From positions 89,003-153,002 of the forward strand of contig NZ_VTHK01000021.1 of the NCBI RefSeq assembly GCF_009765355.1: DNA of 64,000 nucleotides, in the 5' to 3' direction. The notes beneath the pieces are model-generated. The model searched no databases, had not been told where the DNA came from, and saw nothing but the letters and a program-made list of their open reading frames with translations. The DNA is from Amycolatopsis anabasis (GTDB lineage Bacteria; Actinomycetota; Actinomycetes; Mycobacteriales; Pseudonocardiaceae). This document shows positions 49,704 through 58,835 of the stretch, in pieces. Position 1 is the first letter of the stretch. Each line of letters starts with the position of its first letter. The translations under genes were made by a program, and so were the position numbers.

Positions 49704-50783
49704 CTTCTTCCTCCGCGCCCGGCCGAACAGCGCGATCAGCGGCACGGTGAACAGCAGCGGGCCCAGCACCGCGAGCGGCCGTTCGGCCCACCAGATCAGA
49801 TCGGGCGCGCGGTCGTCGACGATCCGGCCCTCGAAGACGAAGTAGTCCACCGCCCTGGCCAGTGCCATCCCGGTGGTGTGGAACAGGAACAGCGGCAGCG
49901 CGAACCGGGTGACCAGTTCGCTGAACCACCGCCACCGCCGCCGCTGGAGCAACCGTTCCACCACCGGCCGCGTGCACTCGGCCAGCCCGATCTGGAAGAC
50001 GAGCAGCGCCACGATCACGAACGTCGGCGGAGCCATGTTCGACCACCGGTCGCCGGGGACCCCGACCATCGAACCCGGGTACAGGCCGGAGAACACCAGG
50101 CCCATCAAGGTGAACAACCCGGCCGACAGCAACGAGAAGTCCACGCGGCGCGGCGCCTCCACCACCCGGCGGTAGTAGAACCCCGCTTGATGCGCCAGTC
50201 CCCACACCAGCGCCATGTTGATCCAGCCGATCCGGTCCAGCCCGAACCGGAACCGCAGTACGTCCACCAGCATCGCCAGGCCGCCCAGCCACACCAGTGC
50301 CAGGAAGTCGAACCTGCGGTGCAGCCACAAACTCACCGGCAGCAGCGCAAGTAGTGCCACATATACGCCGAGGAACCACAGTGGACTGATCACCAGCATG
50401 ACCGCGTTGCCGATCCAGGCCCAATCGAACACCGCGCCCAGCACAACCCCCGCCGCGGCCCACACCGCCATCAGGACGGTCGCGGGCAGCACGAGCTGCC
50501 GGATGTGTCCCCAGACGTACCGGCCGAGGTGGTCCCCGCGGGCTCGGGCGCGTTCCCAGGACACCAGGTGCACGTACCCGCCGACGTAGAAGAACACCGG
50601 CATCACCTGCAGCAGCCAGGTGAAGATCCACAGCCCGGAGAAGAACCCGAGCGGATTGGTCGGCTGCGGGCCTGTCGGGGTCCAGCGCAGGATGGTGAAC
50701 GCCCAGTGCCAGAGCACCACGACGATCAGGCTGCCCGCCCGCAGCCAGTCCACGTACGGCTCGCGCCGCGCTGGTGCGTTCAT
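49257..50783 (-). CDS. Acyltransferase-3 family membrane protein with antisense tail
   Basis: The frame encodes 508 residues, of which about 1-360 are a ten-helix acyltransferase-3/OafA-like protein (REPYVDWLRAGSLIVVVLWH with the catalytic histidine, VMPVFFYVGGYVHLVSWERA, ISPLWFLGVYVALLALLPVS). Such enzymes transfer acetyl or other acyl groups to cell-surface sugars or lipids. Similarity ends near position 49706 (GRARRKKS), where a stop would be expected. The frame instead continues 150 low-complexity codons antisense to the CPBP gene. The true stop may have been lost by mutation; the functional part is 49706-50783. Confidence 0.65.
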   Translation of the reverse strand: MNAPARREPYVDWLRAGSLIVVVLWHWAFTILRWTPTGPQPTNPLGFFSGLWIFTWLLQVMPVFFYVGGYVHLVSWERARARGDHLGRYVWGHIRQLVLPATVLMAVWAAAGVVLGAVFDWAWIGNAVMLVISPLWFLGVYVALLALLPVSLWLHRRFDFLALVWLGGLAMLVDVLRFRFGLDRIGWINMALVWGLAHQAGFYYRRVVEAPRRVDFSLLSAGLFTLMGLVFSGLYPGSMVGVPGDRWSNMAPPTFVIVALLVFQIGLAECTRPVVERLLQRRRWRWFSELVTRFALPLFLFHTTGMALARAVDYFVFEGRIVDDRAPDLIWWAERPLAVLGPLLFTVPLIALFGRARRKKSTQGEGPPGDDEAARVGRQMDEHRSEQPAPGVPPPVQEHPGTGGGDHREDRDDRERQAAERGVHGRVPHQRERGQQMPQPEQARGAQHRSPAPALPGAEQRGEHTSEGDLFDQHGAERDADRRQPEQLPEAGAADAPVLEQDAQRRHG

Positions 50784-50880
50784 GGCTCACCTCCCGCCGA
50801 CAGCAGCCGCCACGAAAAGCGTGCCCGCGTACGACCGTGCGGGCGACGGCCGGAAGCCACCTGGAAGGTCCCCGGGAGAA

Positions 50881-50895
50881 GTGCCTTCCGACCCT
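50881..50895 (+). promoter_or_regulatory. DosR-like operator and adjacent inverted repeat
   Basis: GTGCCTTCCGACCCT, 71 bases before the SHOCT gene, resembles the GTGACTTTCGCCCCT site at 4.3 kb. A separate 8-bp inverted repeat, TTCGGAGA (50923-50930) with TCTCCGAA (50943-50950), lies closer to the start and may bind another regulator or form a leader stem. Confidence 0.45.
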
Positions 50896-50965
50896 AACGC
50901 CGACCGGGTGCGCGGACGGAGATTCGGAGAGACCATCCCGAATCTCCGAAACCGAGGAGGACGTC

Positions 50966-51199
50966 ATGCCGCACTGGTACTACGACGGGAACGGCACCTG
51001 GTTCGGCGGCCTGTTCATGCTCATCTCGATGATCCTGCTGTGGGGCGGCCTGATCACCATCGTGATCATCGTGCTCCGCCGCTACGCACACCCACCACAG
51101 CCCCGGAACGAGGCCCTGCGCATCCTCGACGAACGCTTCGCCCGCGGGGAGATCGACCTGGACGAATACGAGCAACGGCGCGCCACGCTCAAGCCCTAG
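50966..51199 (+). CDS. Small membrane protein with SHOCT domain
   Basis: This 77-residue protein has an aromatic start (PHWYYDGNGTWFGG), one helix (LFMLISMILLWGGLITIVII) and a C-terminal SHOCT motif (ALRILDERFARGEIDLDEYE). SHOCT tails mediate oligomerisation. GAGGAGG precedes the ATG at 50966. Its stop overlaps the convergent Usp gene by 11 bases. Role unknown. Confidence 0.75.
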   Translation: MPHWYYDGNGTWFGGLFMLISMILLWGGLITIVIIVLRRYAHPPQPRNEALRILDERFARGEIDLDEYEQRRATLKP

Positions 51200-52112
51200 C
51201 TCCGTGATCGCCCGGATTCCGGGCGACGATGACCGGGCACAGCGCGTACGACATCACCGCCTGGCTGGTCGAGCCCAGCAGCATCCCGGCCAGCCCGCCG
51301 CGGCCCCGGCTGCCCACCACCAGCAGTTGCGCCCGGTCGGCCATCCCGAGCAGTTCCTCGGTGGGATGCCCCCGCGTCACCAGCCGCTCCACGGTGACGC
51401 CCGGGTAGCGCTGCGGCCAGTCGCCGAGCCGGTCGGTGAGCACTTCCCGCGCCTGGGTTTCCAGCGCGGGCTGGTCGAGGTGCACATGGGTTTCCTCGAA
51501 CACGGCGGCCAGGAACGGGGTGTTCACGCAGTGCAGCGCGATCAACCGGCCACCGCGCCAGGACGCCTCCTCGAAGGCGATCGGGATGGCGGCGGCGCTG
51601 GCCGGGGAGTCCTCGACGCCGACCACCACCGGACCGTCGGCGGGCGGCGCCTCCTCTGCCACGTGCGGACGGATGAGAGCGACCGGGCACCGCGCGTGCG
51701 CGGCCAGCGCGATCGAGACGGATCCGGCCAGCGCCCGCCCGAGCGGCCGCAGCCCCCAAGTGCCCAGGACGAGCAGGGACGCCGATTCGGCGGCGGCCAG
51801 CAGCACCGGAGTGACACTGCGCTCACTCAGCTCGGTTTCCAGCTCCAGTTCCGGTGCGACCTCCTTCGCCGCCTCCCGCGCGGCCGCGAGCAACCGTGCC
51901 CCCCGGATCCGCAGGAATCGCCGGGGTTCTTCCCGGAGCGGCATCGCGGCCGGAAAGCTCAGGGCGGGGTCGTCGATCGCGTGCACCAGGCGCAGCCCGC
52001 AGCGCCGGTGCCGCGCCTCGACCGCCGCCCACCGGACTGCGCCCAAGGCGGCTTCGGAGCCGTCGACTCCGACGACGATCGGGCTGCTGGGACTGCTGGG
52101 GCTGGTGGACAT
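51189..52112 (-). CDS. Universal stress protein, tandem UspA domains
   Basis: This 307-residue protein has two UspA domains (IVVGVDGSEAALGAVRWAAV; PVVVGVEDSPASAAAIPIAF). The second ends in the canonical VVGSRGRGGLAGMLLGSTSQ, whereas the first has VLGTWGLRPLGRALAGSVSI, in which the ATP loop is altered. The ATG at 52112 lies five bases after the hydrogenase protease stop, so it is the third gene of the hydrogenase large-subunit operon. Confidence 0.88.
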   Translation of the reverse strand: MSTSPSSPSSPIVVGVDGSEAALGAVRWAAVEARHRRCGLRLVHAIDDPALSFPAAMPLREEPRRFLRIRGARLLAAAREAAKEVAPELELETELSERSVTPVLLAAAESASLLVLGTWGLRPLGRALAGSVSIALAAHARCPVALIRPHVAEEAPPADGPVVVGVEDSPASAAAIPIAFEEASWRGGRLIALHCVNTPFLAAVFEETHVHLDQPALETQAREVLTDRLGDWPQRYPGVTVERLVTRGHPTEELLGMADRAQLLVVGSRGRGGLAGMLLGSTSQAVMSYALCPVIVARNPGDHGARA

Positions 52113-52117
52113 GGTGA

Positions 52118-52600
52118 TCACACTCCTGTCGTGGCGGGATCGGTTGTTCGGCCGAGTTCGGCGAGCACGGCGCGGATCACCTCGGGCAGGGCGGCGGACA
52201 CCGGCGGCGACAGGCCGACGCCGAGGTCGAGGTCCGCCGCCTCGACGGCGAACACGACCAGTTCGCCCGGCACCCGGCCCAGTGCCTCGCCGAGGCGCAG
52301 GGCGTCCGGGATGCCGAGCGCGTGCGAGCTGGCCGCACCCGCGCTGGGTGTGAGACCGTCCACTATGGACCGCCAGATCCGCCCGGGGGTGGACGGTTCG
52401 CACAGCACGGCGTCCACCACGATCGCGAGTTCGACGCCGGTCCAGGCGTCCAGCAGCGCGGCCGGTTCCCCGTCGGAGACCAGCACCCGGACACCGGGCA
52501 GGTCGCGCTCGCGCAGTTCGTCGACCACGGCGATGCCGATGCCGTCGTCGTGCCGGTACTCGTTGCCGACGCCGATGACCACGGCGCGTGCGGTGTTCAT
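52118..52600 (-). CDS. Hydrogenase maturation protease (HycI/HyaD family)
   Basis: This 160-residue endopeptidase trims the C-terminus of the large subunit after nickel insertion. It has the N-terminal VVIGVGNEYRHDDGIGIAVV with the metal-sensing acidic residue, then LAIVVDAVLCEPSTPGRIWR and ASSHALGIPDALRLGEALG with the histidine. The ATG overlaps the large-subunit stop. Note that the large subunit here ends only a few residues after its last cysteine motif (CISCAAHFLELTVDRG), so it may need little or no trimming. Confidence 0.85.
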   Translation of the reverse strand: MNTARAVVIGVGNEYRHDDGIGIAVVDELRERDLPGVRVLVSDGEPAALLDAWTGVELAIVVDAVLCEPSTPGRIWRSIVDGLTPSAGAASSHALGIPDALRLGEALGRVPGELVVFAVEAADLDLGVGLSPPVSAALPEVIRAVLAELGRTTDPATTGV

Positions 52601-53889
52601 CCGCGGTCCACGGTGAGTTCGAGGAAGTGCGCGGCGCAGGAGATGCACGGGTCGTAGTTGCGGATCGTGCGTTCGCACAGTTCGGTCAGTGCCGGGTCGT
52701 CCAGGCTCAGATTGGCCGAGACGACCTGGCGCAGGTCGTCCTCGATCGCGGCCTGGTTCTGCGCGGTCGGCGGGACGATCGTCGCGGACCGGATCAGGCC
52801 GTCGGTGTCCAGTTCGTAGCGGTGGTACAGCGTTCCGCGGGGTGCCTCGCTGACCCCGTGCCCGGCACCCGCCCGGGGCGGCACCGCCACGGCCGGTGGT
52901 TCCGGCTCGCGGTACTCCTCGATCAGGCGCAATGCCTCGTCCAGCGCGTAGACGAGTTCGACCCCGCGTACCAGCACGCTGCGGAAGGGGTCGCGGCATT
53001 CCGGCCCGAGCCCGGCTTCCGCGGCGGCCTGCCGGGCGATGGTGGACAGCGCCGCGGAGTTCAGCGTGTAGCGCGCCAGCGGCCCGGTGAGGTAGCGCCT
53101 GCCGTCCAGCCGGGCGTGCAGCGCGGTGGAATGCGGCACCTGCTCCTCGACGACGTGCTCGCCGAACTCGTCGGCGGGGAACGACAGGCCACCACTGGAG
53201 CGGAGCGTGCCGTCGGCGATGGCGTAGCGGCCCGGTTCGGTGGCGGCGAGGAATTCGTGGTCGAGCCGGAGGTCCGGGAACTCGAAACCGGCGGCCCAGC
53301 GCACCGTGTCCAGGGCGTCGTCCAGTGCCCGGCGCAGCCGTTCGGCCAGGGCGGTCAGTTCGGCCCGGGCGGGCGCGGAGTAGAAGCCGCCGATCCGCAC
53401 GTTGATCGGGTGGATGGCTCGGCCGCCGACCAGGGTCATCAGCTCGTTGCCCGCCTTTTTCAACGCCAGGCCGCGTTCGACGATGTCCCGGTGGTCCTTG
53501 GCGAGGCTGATCGCGTCGGGGTAGCCGAGGAAGTCGGGGGCGTGCAGCAGGTAGATGTGCAGGGCGTGGCTGGAGATCCACTCGCCGCAGTAGAGCAGCC
53601 TGCGCAGGTCCCCGATCTGCTCGCCCACCGCCACCCCGCATGCCTGCTCGATCGCGTTGCAGGCGCTGATCTGGTAGGCCACCGGGCAGATCCCGCAGAT
53701 CCGCGCGGTGATGTCCGGGGGCTCGGTATGCGCCCGGCCGCACAGGAACGCCTCGAAGAACCGCGGCGGTTCGTAGATGTTCAGCTCCGCGCGTTCCACC
53801 CGGCCGTCGACGACGCTCACCCGCAGCGCGCCCTCGCCCTCGACCCGGGCCAGCGAGCTGACCTTCAACTGCCTGCTGCGATGACTCAC
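52597..53889 (-). CDS. hyhL: [NiFe]-hydrogenase large subunit, group 3 type
   Basis: This 430-residue subunit carries the nickel ligands in RICGICPVAYQISACNAIEQ near the N-terminus and DPCISCAAHFLEL at the C-terminus, the two CxxC motifs of bidirectional group 3 enzymes. The nearest described system is the hypoxia-induced Hyd3/Hyh of Mycobacterium smegmatis, which evolves H2 from NAD(P)H. GTG at 53889 starts similarity; an ATG further upstream is possible. It is directly preceded by operator sites, not by hyhB-G-S as in mycobacteria. No small subunit gene is in the window, so activity is uncertain. Confidence 0.88.
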   Translation of the reverse strand: MSHRSRQLKVSSLARVEGEGALRVSVVDGRVERAELNIYEPPRFFEAFLCGRAHTEPPDITARICGICPVAYQISACNAIEQACGVAVGEQIGDLRRLLYCGEWISSHALHIYLLHAPDFLGYPDAISLAKDHRDIVERGLALKKAGNELMTLVGGRAIHPINVRIGGFYSAPARAELTALAERLRRALDDALDTVRWAAGFEFPDLRLDHEFLAATEPGRYAIADGTLRSSGGLSFPADEFGEHVVEEQVPHSTALHARLDGRRYLTGPLARYTLNSAALSTIARQAAAEAGLGPECRDPFRSVLVRGVELVYALDEALRLIEEYREPEPPAVAVPPRAGAGHGVSEAPRGTLYHRYELDTDGLIRSATIVPPTAQNQAAIEDDLRQVVSANLSLDDPALTELCERTIRNYDPCISCAAHFLELTVDRG

Positions 53890-53949
53890 CCCTGCCCCTT
53901 CCCTGGCCGTGCTCGCAGCCCACTCAACCGCCGTGACGCGGGTGTCCAT

Positions 53950-54006
53950 AGGGCCGAAGGTCATCCGCCGGACGGTCCGAATACTTCGCCAGGGACCAAA
54001 GGCCCC
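53950..54006. promoter_or_regulatory. Two DosR-like operators between hyhL and hypF
   Basis: GGGACCAAAGGCCCC (53992-54006) and, on the minus strand, ATGACCTTCGGCCCT (53964-53950) both show the DosR spacing. They occupy the divergent gap between the hydrogenase large subunit (53889) and hypF (54084). Confidence 0.65.
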
Positions 54007-54083
54007 ACAGCGGGTACCTCCAGCCCTATCCCCGGCGCCCGCACCGACGGCAGGGTGCTGATCAACCACATCGGGGAGAGGGC

Positions 54084-56393
54084 ATGGACGTTCGCGGGCC
54101 GGTTCGGATCGAGGTGCACGGCACCGTGCAGGGGGTCGGGTTCCGCCCGTTCGTCTACCGGCTGGCCACCGAACTGGGCGTATCCGGCGACGTGTGCAAC
54201 GCGGGCGGCTATGTCGTGATCCGCGCGGATGCGCCGGTCGGATCGCTGGCCGAATTCCTCGCCCGGCTGAGCACGTCCGCGCCACCGCAGGCGAAGGTCC
54301 GCGGCGTCGCGGTGCACCGGCTGCCGCAGGACACCGCGCTGCCGCCCGATTTCCGGGTGGTGGACAGCGTCTGCGGCCACCCAGTTACCCCGGAGGTTCC
54401 CCCGGACCTCGCGACCTGCGCGGACTGCGTCCGGGAGCTGTTCGACCCCGGCGACCGGCGCTACCGGTACCCGTTCCTCAACTGCACGAACTGCGGGCCG
54501 AGGGCGACGATCATCCAGGATCTCCCCTACGACCGGTCCAGCACCGCGATGCGGACCTTCCCGCTGTGCCCAGCCTGCTCGGCCGAATACCACGACCCCG
54601 CCAACCGCCGCTTCCACGCCGAACCGATCGCCTGCCCGGACTGCGGCCCCCAGCTCGCGTGGTATCCCGCCTCCTCGGAGTCCGCGAACGCCCACTCCGA
54701 GGAGGCCCTCACCACCGCGTGCCAGGTGATCGCAGACGGCGGAATCGTCGCGGTGAAAGGCGTCGGCGGCTACCAGCTGGTGTGCGACGCGGCCGACGAA
54801 GCCGCCGTGGCCCGGCTGCGCGAGGCGAAACCCCGGCCTTCCAAACCGCTGGCGGTGATGGCCCCCGACCTCGCCGCAGTCCACAGACTGTCCACAGTAG
54901 ACGATCACACCGCGGAACTGCTGTCCTCCAGCGCCGCCCCGATCGTGCTCCTCCCCCGCCGCCGGGAAGCGCCGCTCGCCGAGGGGATCGCGCCGGGGCT
55001 GACCGAGGTGGGCGTGTTCCTGCCCTACACCCCGCTGCACCACCTGCTGCTCGCCGAACTCGCGCGCCCGCTGGTGGTCACCAGCGGCAACCGCGCGGGA
55101 GCGCCGATCACCATCGACGACACCACGGCCCGCACCGAGTTGGGCCCGATCGTCGACGGGATCCTCGGCCACAACCGCCCCATCTGGTCCCGCTACGACG
55201 ATTCGGTGGTCCGCGCAGCTCACGGCACGGCCACCACGGTGCGCAGGGCCCGCGGTTACGCCCCCGCCCCGCTGCCGTTGCCCGCGTCCGTACCGGAGCC
55301 GGTGCTGGCGCTGGGCGCCCAGTTGAAGCACACCAGCGCGCTGGCGCTCGGCGCGACCGCGATCGTCGGACCGCACACCGGCGACCTGGACGACGCGCGG
55401 ACCTTCGACGCGTTCGACCGCGCCGCACGCGACCTGTGCCGGTTGCACGACGCCCGTGCGGAGTTCTGCGCCCACGACCTGCATCCGGGCTATCTGTCCA
55501 CTCAGTACTCCCGGAATTGGCCTGCCGCGCGTCGCATCGGTGTGCAGCACCATCACGCGCACGTGGCCGCGACCGCCGCGGAGCACGGGATCGACGAACC
55601 CTTCGTGGGCATCGCCCTGGACGGGCTCGGCCTCGGTGCCGACGGCACGTTCTGGGGCGGTGAAGTCCTGCTGGCCACCTACCGCGGCTACCTCCGCTTC
55701 GGCCGGTTCGCCACCGCCCCGCTCCCCGGCGGGGCCGCGGCCGTGCGGCGCCCGGCCCGGATGGCGCTGGGCTACCTGTTCGGCGCGGAGCGGTTCGGCG
55801 CGGAGCCCGTGCCCGAAGAACTCGCTCGTGCCCTGCTGGAGCGGATACCGGCACGGGAGGTCTCGGTGATCCGCGCGATGATCCACCGCGAGGTGAACTG
55901 CCCGAAGGCGTCCAGCGCCGGGCGGCTGTTCGACGCGCTGGCGGCCCTGCTCGGCCTGTGCGACGACAACGGCTACGAGGGCGAGGCGGCGGTATTGCTG
56001 GAGGCGGCCGCCGCAGGACATTCCTCGCCGGCGCCGCTGCGCTGGGAACTGCGGCACCGGGACGGGCTGTGGGTCTACGACCCGTCCTCGACGCTGCGCG
56101 ACGCGCTGGAGACGGCCGCCGGCAGTCCCGCCGGTGCGGTCGCGGCGCGGTTCCACCGCACGATCGCCGAGGTCGTGGTCGCGCTCGCCGCGAAGGCCGC
56201 GTCGGAACTGGGCACCGACGTGGTCTGCCTCGGCGGCGGGGTCTTCCAGAACGCCCTGCTCACCACCGAGGTGACCAGCGGACTGCTCGACGCGGGGCTG
56301 CGCCCCTTCGCCGGGGAGCGGATCCCGATGAACGACGGCGGCATCAGCTACGGCCAAGCGGCAATCGCCGCCGCCCGGATGAACGGGAGTTGA
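54084..56393 (+). CDS. hypF: Carbamoyltransferase HypF
   Basis: This 769-residue enzyme makes the thiocarbamate precursor of the cyanide ligands of the NiFe site. Domains in order: acylphosphatase (VRIEVHGTVQGVGFRPFVYR), two zinc fingers (CADCVRELFDPGDRRY to CTNCGP; CPACSAEYHDPANRRF to CPDCGP), a YrdC-like domain (GGIVAVKGVGGYQLVCDAAD) and the Kae1-like carbamoyltransferase (VQHHHAHVAATAAEHG; FVGIALDGLGLGADGTFWGG). Full length. First gene of hypF-C-D-E, which needs carbamoyl phosphate, a compound also made by the arginine deiminase pathway in this island. Confidence 0.95.
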   Translation: MDVRGPVRIEVHGTVQGVGFRPFVYRLATELGVSGDVCNAGGYVVIRADAPVGSLAEFLARLSTSAPPQAKVRGVAVHRLPQDTALPPDFRVVDSVCGHPVTPEVPPDLATCADCVRELFDPGDRRYRYPFLNCTNCGPRATIIQDLPYDRSSTAMRTFPLCPACSAEYHDPANRRFHAEPIACPDCGPQLAWYPASSESANAHSEEALTTACQVIADGGIVAVKGVGGYQLVCDAADEAAVARLREAKPRPSKPLAVMAPDLAAVHRLSTVDDHTAELLSSSAAPIVLLPRRREAPLAEGIAPGLTEVGVFLPYTPLHHLLLAELARPLVVTSGNRAGAPITIDDTTARTELGPIVDGILGHNRPIWSRYDDSVVRAAHGTATTVRRARGYAPAPLPLPASVPEPVLALGAQLKHTSALALGATAIVGPHTGDLDDARTFDAFDRAARDLCRLHDARAEFCAHDLHPGYLSTQYSRNWPAARRIGVQHHHAHVAATAAEHGIDEPFVGIALDGLGLGADGTFWGGEVLLATYRGYLRFGRFATAPLPGGAAAVRRPARMALGYLFGAERFGAEPVPEELARALLERIPAREVSVIRAMIHREVNCPKASSAGRLFDALAALLGLCDDNGYEGEAAVLLEAAAAGHSSPAPLRWELRHRDGLWVYDPSSTLRDALETAAGSPAGAVAARFHRTIAEVVVALAAKAASELGTDVVCLGGGVFQNALLTTEVTSGLLDAGLRPFAGERIPMNDGGISYGQAAIAAARMNGS

Positions 56394-56398
56394 TTCGC

Positions 56399-56674
56399 AT
56401 GTGTCTTGGCGTGCCCGGCCGGATTGTTTCCTTGCCGCGGAACGAGAACCCGGCCGATCTTCGCATGGGCACGGTCGACTTCGACGGCGTGCGGCGGCCG
56501 GTGTGCCTGGCCTACACACCCGCGGCCGGGGTGGGCGACTACGTGATCGTGCACGTCGGCTTCGCGATCAGCCAGGTCGACGAGATCGAGGCCGCCAAGA
56601 CCCTCGAAATCATCCGGGCGATACCGGACGCGCTCGCCACCGAACTCGGCCCCGATGCGGAGGCAGCAGGATGA
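56399..56674 (+). CDS. hypC: Hydrogenase maturation chaperone HypC
   Basis: This 91-residue protein begins MCLGVPGRIVSLP, with the essential Cys2 that holds the Fe(CN)2CO unit, and continues GTVDFDGVRRPVCLAYTPAA and GDYVIVHVGFAISQVDEIEA, the usual OB fold. Five bases separate it from hypF, and its stop overlaps the hypD start (ATGA). It is the partner of HypD and of the large subunit. Confidence 0.95.
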   Translation: MCLGVPGRIVSLPRNENPADLRMGTVDFDGVRRPVCLAYTPAAGVGDYVIVHVGFAISQVDEIEAAKTLEIIRAIPDALATELGPDAEAAG

Positions 56675-57786
56675 AATACCTCGACGAGTACCGCGACCCG
56701 GCCCTGGCCCGCCGGTTGCTGGCCGAACTACGCGCCACCGCCACCCGGCCCTGGGCGATCATGGAAGTCTGCGGCGGGCAAACGCACACCCTGGTGCGCC
56801 AAGGCATCGACGAACTGCTCCCGGCCGGAGTCCGGATGATCCACGGCCCCGGCTGCCCGGTCTGCGTCACCCCGCTGGAGATGATCGACAAGGCGGTGGC
56901 CATCGCCGCCCGCCCCGGAGTGATCTTCACCAGCTACGGCGACATGCTCCGGGTCCCCGGCAGCACCGGCGACCTGCTCGGGGTGAAAGCCCGCGGCGGC
57001 GACGTCCGGGTCGTCTACACCCCGCTGGACGCCGTGCGCATCGCCCGGGAGAACCCCGGCCACCAGGTGGTCTTCTTCGCGGTCGGCTTCGAAACCACCG
57101 CACCCGCCAACGCGATGGCCGTCCTGCACGCCGCCAACGCGGGCATCACCAACTTCAGCGTGCTGGTCAGCCACGTCCTCGTACCGCCCGCGATCACCGC
57201 CATCCTCGACGCACCCGACAACCAGGTGCAAGCCTTCCTCGCCGCCGGGCACGTCTGCGCGGTCATGGGCTGGACCGAATACGAACCGATCGCCGCCCGC
57301 TACCGGGTGCCGATCGTCGTCACCGGCTTCGAACCCCTAGACCTGCTCGAAGGCATCATGCTCGCCGTGCGCCAGCTCGAAGCAGGCCGGGCCGAGGTGG
57401 AGAACCAGTACGCCCGAGCGGTCCGGCGCACCGGCAACACCGCGGCACAGGATGCCGTGCGCCGCGTCTTCCAGGTCACCGAACGCGCCTGGCGCGGCAT
57501 CGGACCGATCCCGGCCAGCGGCCTCACCCTCGCCCCGGAGTTCACCAGCCACGACGCCGAGACCCGATTCTCGACCGGTTCCATCCGAGCCGAGGAGAAC
57601 CCCGACTGCATCGCCGGCGCCATCCTGCAGGGCACCAAACTGCCCACCGACTGCGCGGCCTACGGCACCCGCTGCACCCCGCGCACCCCGCTCGGGGCGC
57701 CGATGGTCTCGGCCGAGGGAACCTGCGCCGCCTTCCACAACGCGGGCCGCCGCCCCGCACTGTCCACTCTGGAGGAACCACGATGA
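56671..57786 (+). CDS. hypD: Hydrogenase maturation protein HypD
   Basis: This 371-residue [4Fe-4S] protein assembles the Fe(CN)2CO group with HypC. It shows IMEVCGGQTHTLVRQGIDEL, the metal/redox motif GPGCPVCVTPLEMIDKA, FFAVGFETTAPANAMAVL, MGWTEYEPIAARYRVPIVVT and the late cysteines CIAGAILQGTKLPTDCAAYG, RCTPRTPLGAPMVSAEGTCA. Full length. Its stop overlaps hypE. Confidence 0.95.
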   Translation: MKYLDEYRDPALARRLLAELRATATRPWAIMEVCGGQTHTLVRQGIDELLPAGVRMIHGPGCPVCVTPLEMIDKAVAIAARPGVIFTSYGDMLRVPGSTGDLLGVKARGGDVRVVYTPLDAVRIARENPGHQVVFFAVGFETTAPANAMAVLHAANAGITNFSVLVSHVLVPPAITAILDAPDNQVQAFLAAGHVCAVMGWTEYEPIAARYRVPIVVTGFEPLDLLEGIMLAVRQLEAGRAEVENQYARAVRRTGNTAAQDAVRRVFQVTERAWRGIGPIPASGLTLAPEFTSHDAETRFSTGSIRAEENPDCIAGAILQGTKLPTDCAAYGTRCTPRTPLGAPMVSAEGTCAAFHNAGRRPALSTLEEPR

Positions 57787-58835
57787 CCACCATCGATCCG
57801 CTGCGCGCCACCTGCCCGGTCCCGCGCGCCGAGACCGAGCGGGTGCTGCTCGGCCACGGATCCGGCGGGCAGCTCATGGCCGAACTGCTCGACCAGGTGA
57901 TCGGGAACGAACTGGGGGAAACCGGACCATTGGAAGATGCGGCCGTCGTCGACCTGGACCGCACCAAGGTCGTGTTCAGCACCGACAGCTTCGTGGTCAC
58001 CCCCCGGTTCTTCCCCGGCGGCGACATCGGCTCGCTCGCCGTGTACGGCACCGTGAACGACCTCGCCATGCGCGGCGCCCGCCCGGTCGCGCTCGCGCTG
58101 GCCTACGTCCTCGAAGAAGGACTGCCGCTGGCCGAGTTGCGGGCAATCACCGCCTCGGTCGCGACCGCCGCCCGGGAATGCGGCATCCGGGTAGTCACCG
58201 GGGACACCAAGGTCGTCGGCCGCGGGGCCGCCGACGGGATCTACCTCACCACCACCGGCATCGGCATCCGCCTCCCCCACGCCCGCCCCTCGGCGAGCAA
58301 CGCCGTCCCCGGAGACGTCGTACTGGTATCCGGGCCAATCGGCGCGCACGGCACCGCCATCCTCAGCGCCCGCGAAGACCTCGGCTTCGACGCCGAGATC
58401 CAATCCGACAGCAAACCGCTGCACGAACTCGTGGCCGCCATGATCGAAGCGGCCGGAACCGCCGTGCACACCCTGCGGGACGCCACCCGCGGCGGCCTGG
58501 CCAGCGCGCTGAACGAACTCGCCACCGCCTCGCACGTCGCCGTCGAACTCACCGAAGCCGACCTCCCGATACCGCCCCAGGTCGCCGCCGCCTGCGAACT
58601 ACTCGGCCTGGACCCCCTGCACGTGGCCAACGAAGGCTGCCTGGTCGCCTTCGTCGCCCCGGAAGCGGCCGAAGCCACCCTCACCGCGATGCGCAGCACC
58701 CCGGCCGGACGAGAGGCCCGCGTCATCGGCACGATCACCGATGGCCCGGCCGGGCGCGTCACCGCACGCACCCTGGTCGGCGCCACCCGAGTGGTCGACA
58801 TGCTCGTCGGCGAACAACTACCCCGCATTTGCTGA
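57783..58835 (+). CDS. hypE: Hydrogenase maturation protein HypE
   Basis: This 350-residue PurM-like ATPase dehydrates the thiocarbamate on its C-terminal cysteine to thiocyanate. Seen are LLGHGSGGQLMAELLDQVI, STDSFVVTPRFFPGGDIGSL, TGDTKVVGRGAADGIYLTTT, TLRDATRGGLASALNELATA and the invariant ending PRIC. Full length. hypA and hypB, needed for nickel insertion, are not in the window. Its 3' end overlaps the convergent flavodoxin-like gene by 18 bases. Confidence 0.95.
   Translation: MTTIDPLRATCPVPRAETERVLLGHGSGGQLMAELLDQVIGNELGETGPLEDAAVVDLDRTKVVFSTDSFVVTPRFFPGGDIGSLAVYGTVNDLAMRGARPVALALAYVLEEGLPLAELRAITASVATAARECGIRVVTGDTKVVGRGAADGIYLTTTGIGIRLPHARPSASNAVPGDVVLVSGPIGAHGTAILSAREDLGFDAEIQSDSKPLHELVAAMIEAAGTAVHTLRDATRGGLASALNELATASHVAVELTEADLPIPPQVAAACELLGLDPLHVANEGCLVAFVAPEAAEATLTAMRSTPAGREARVIGTITDGPAGRVTARTLVGATRVVDMLVGEQLPRIC

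Noticed and set aside
53961..56519. An 852-codon minus-strand frame over hypF
   Set aside because: Shadow of hypF, which shows all four expected domains in order.
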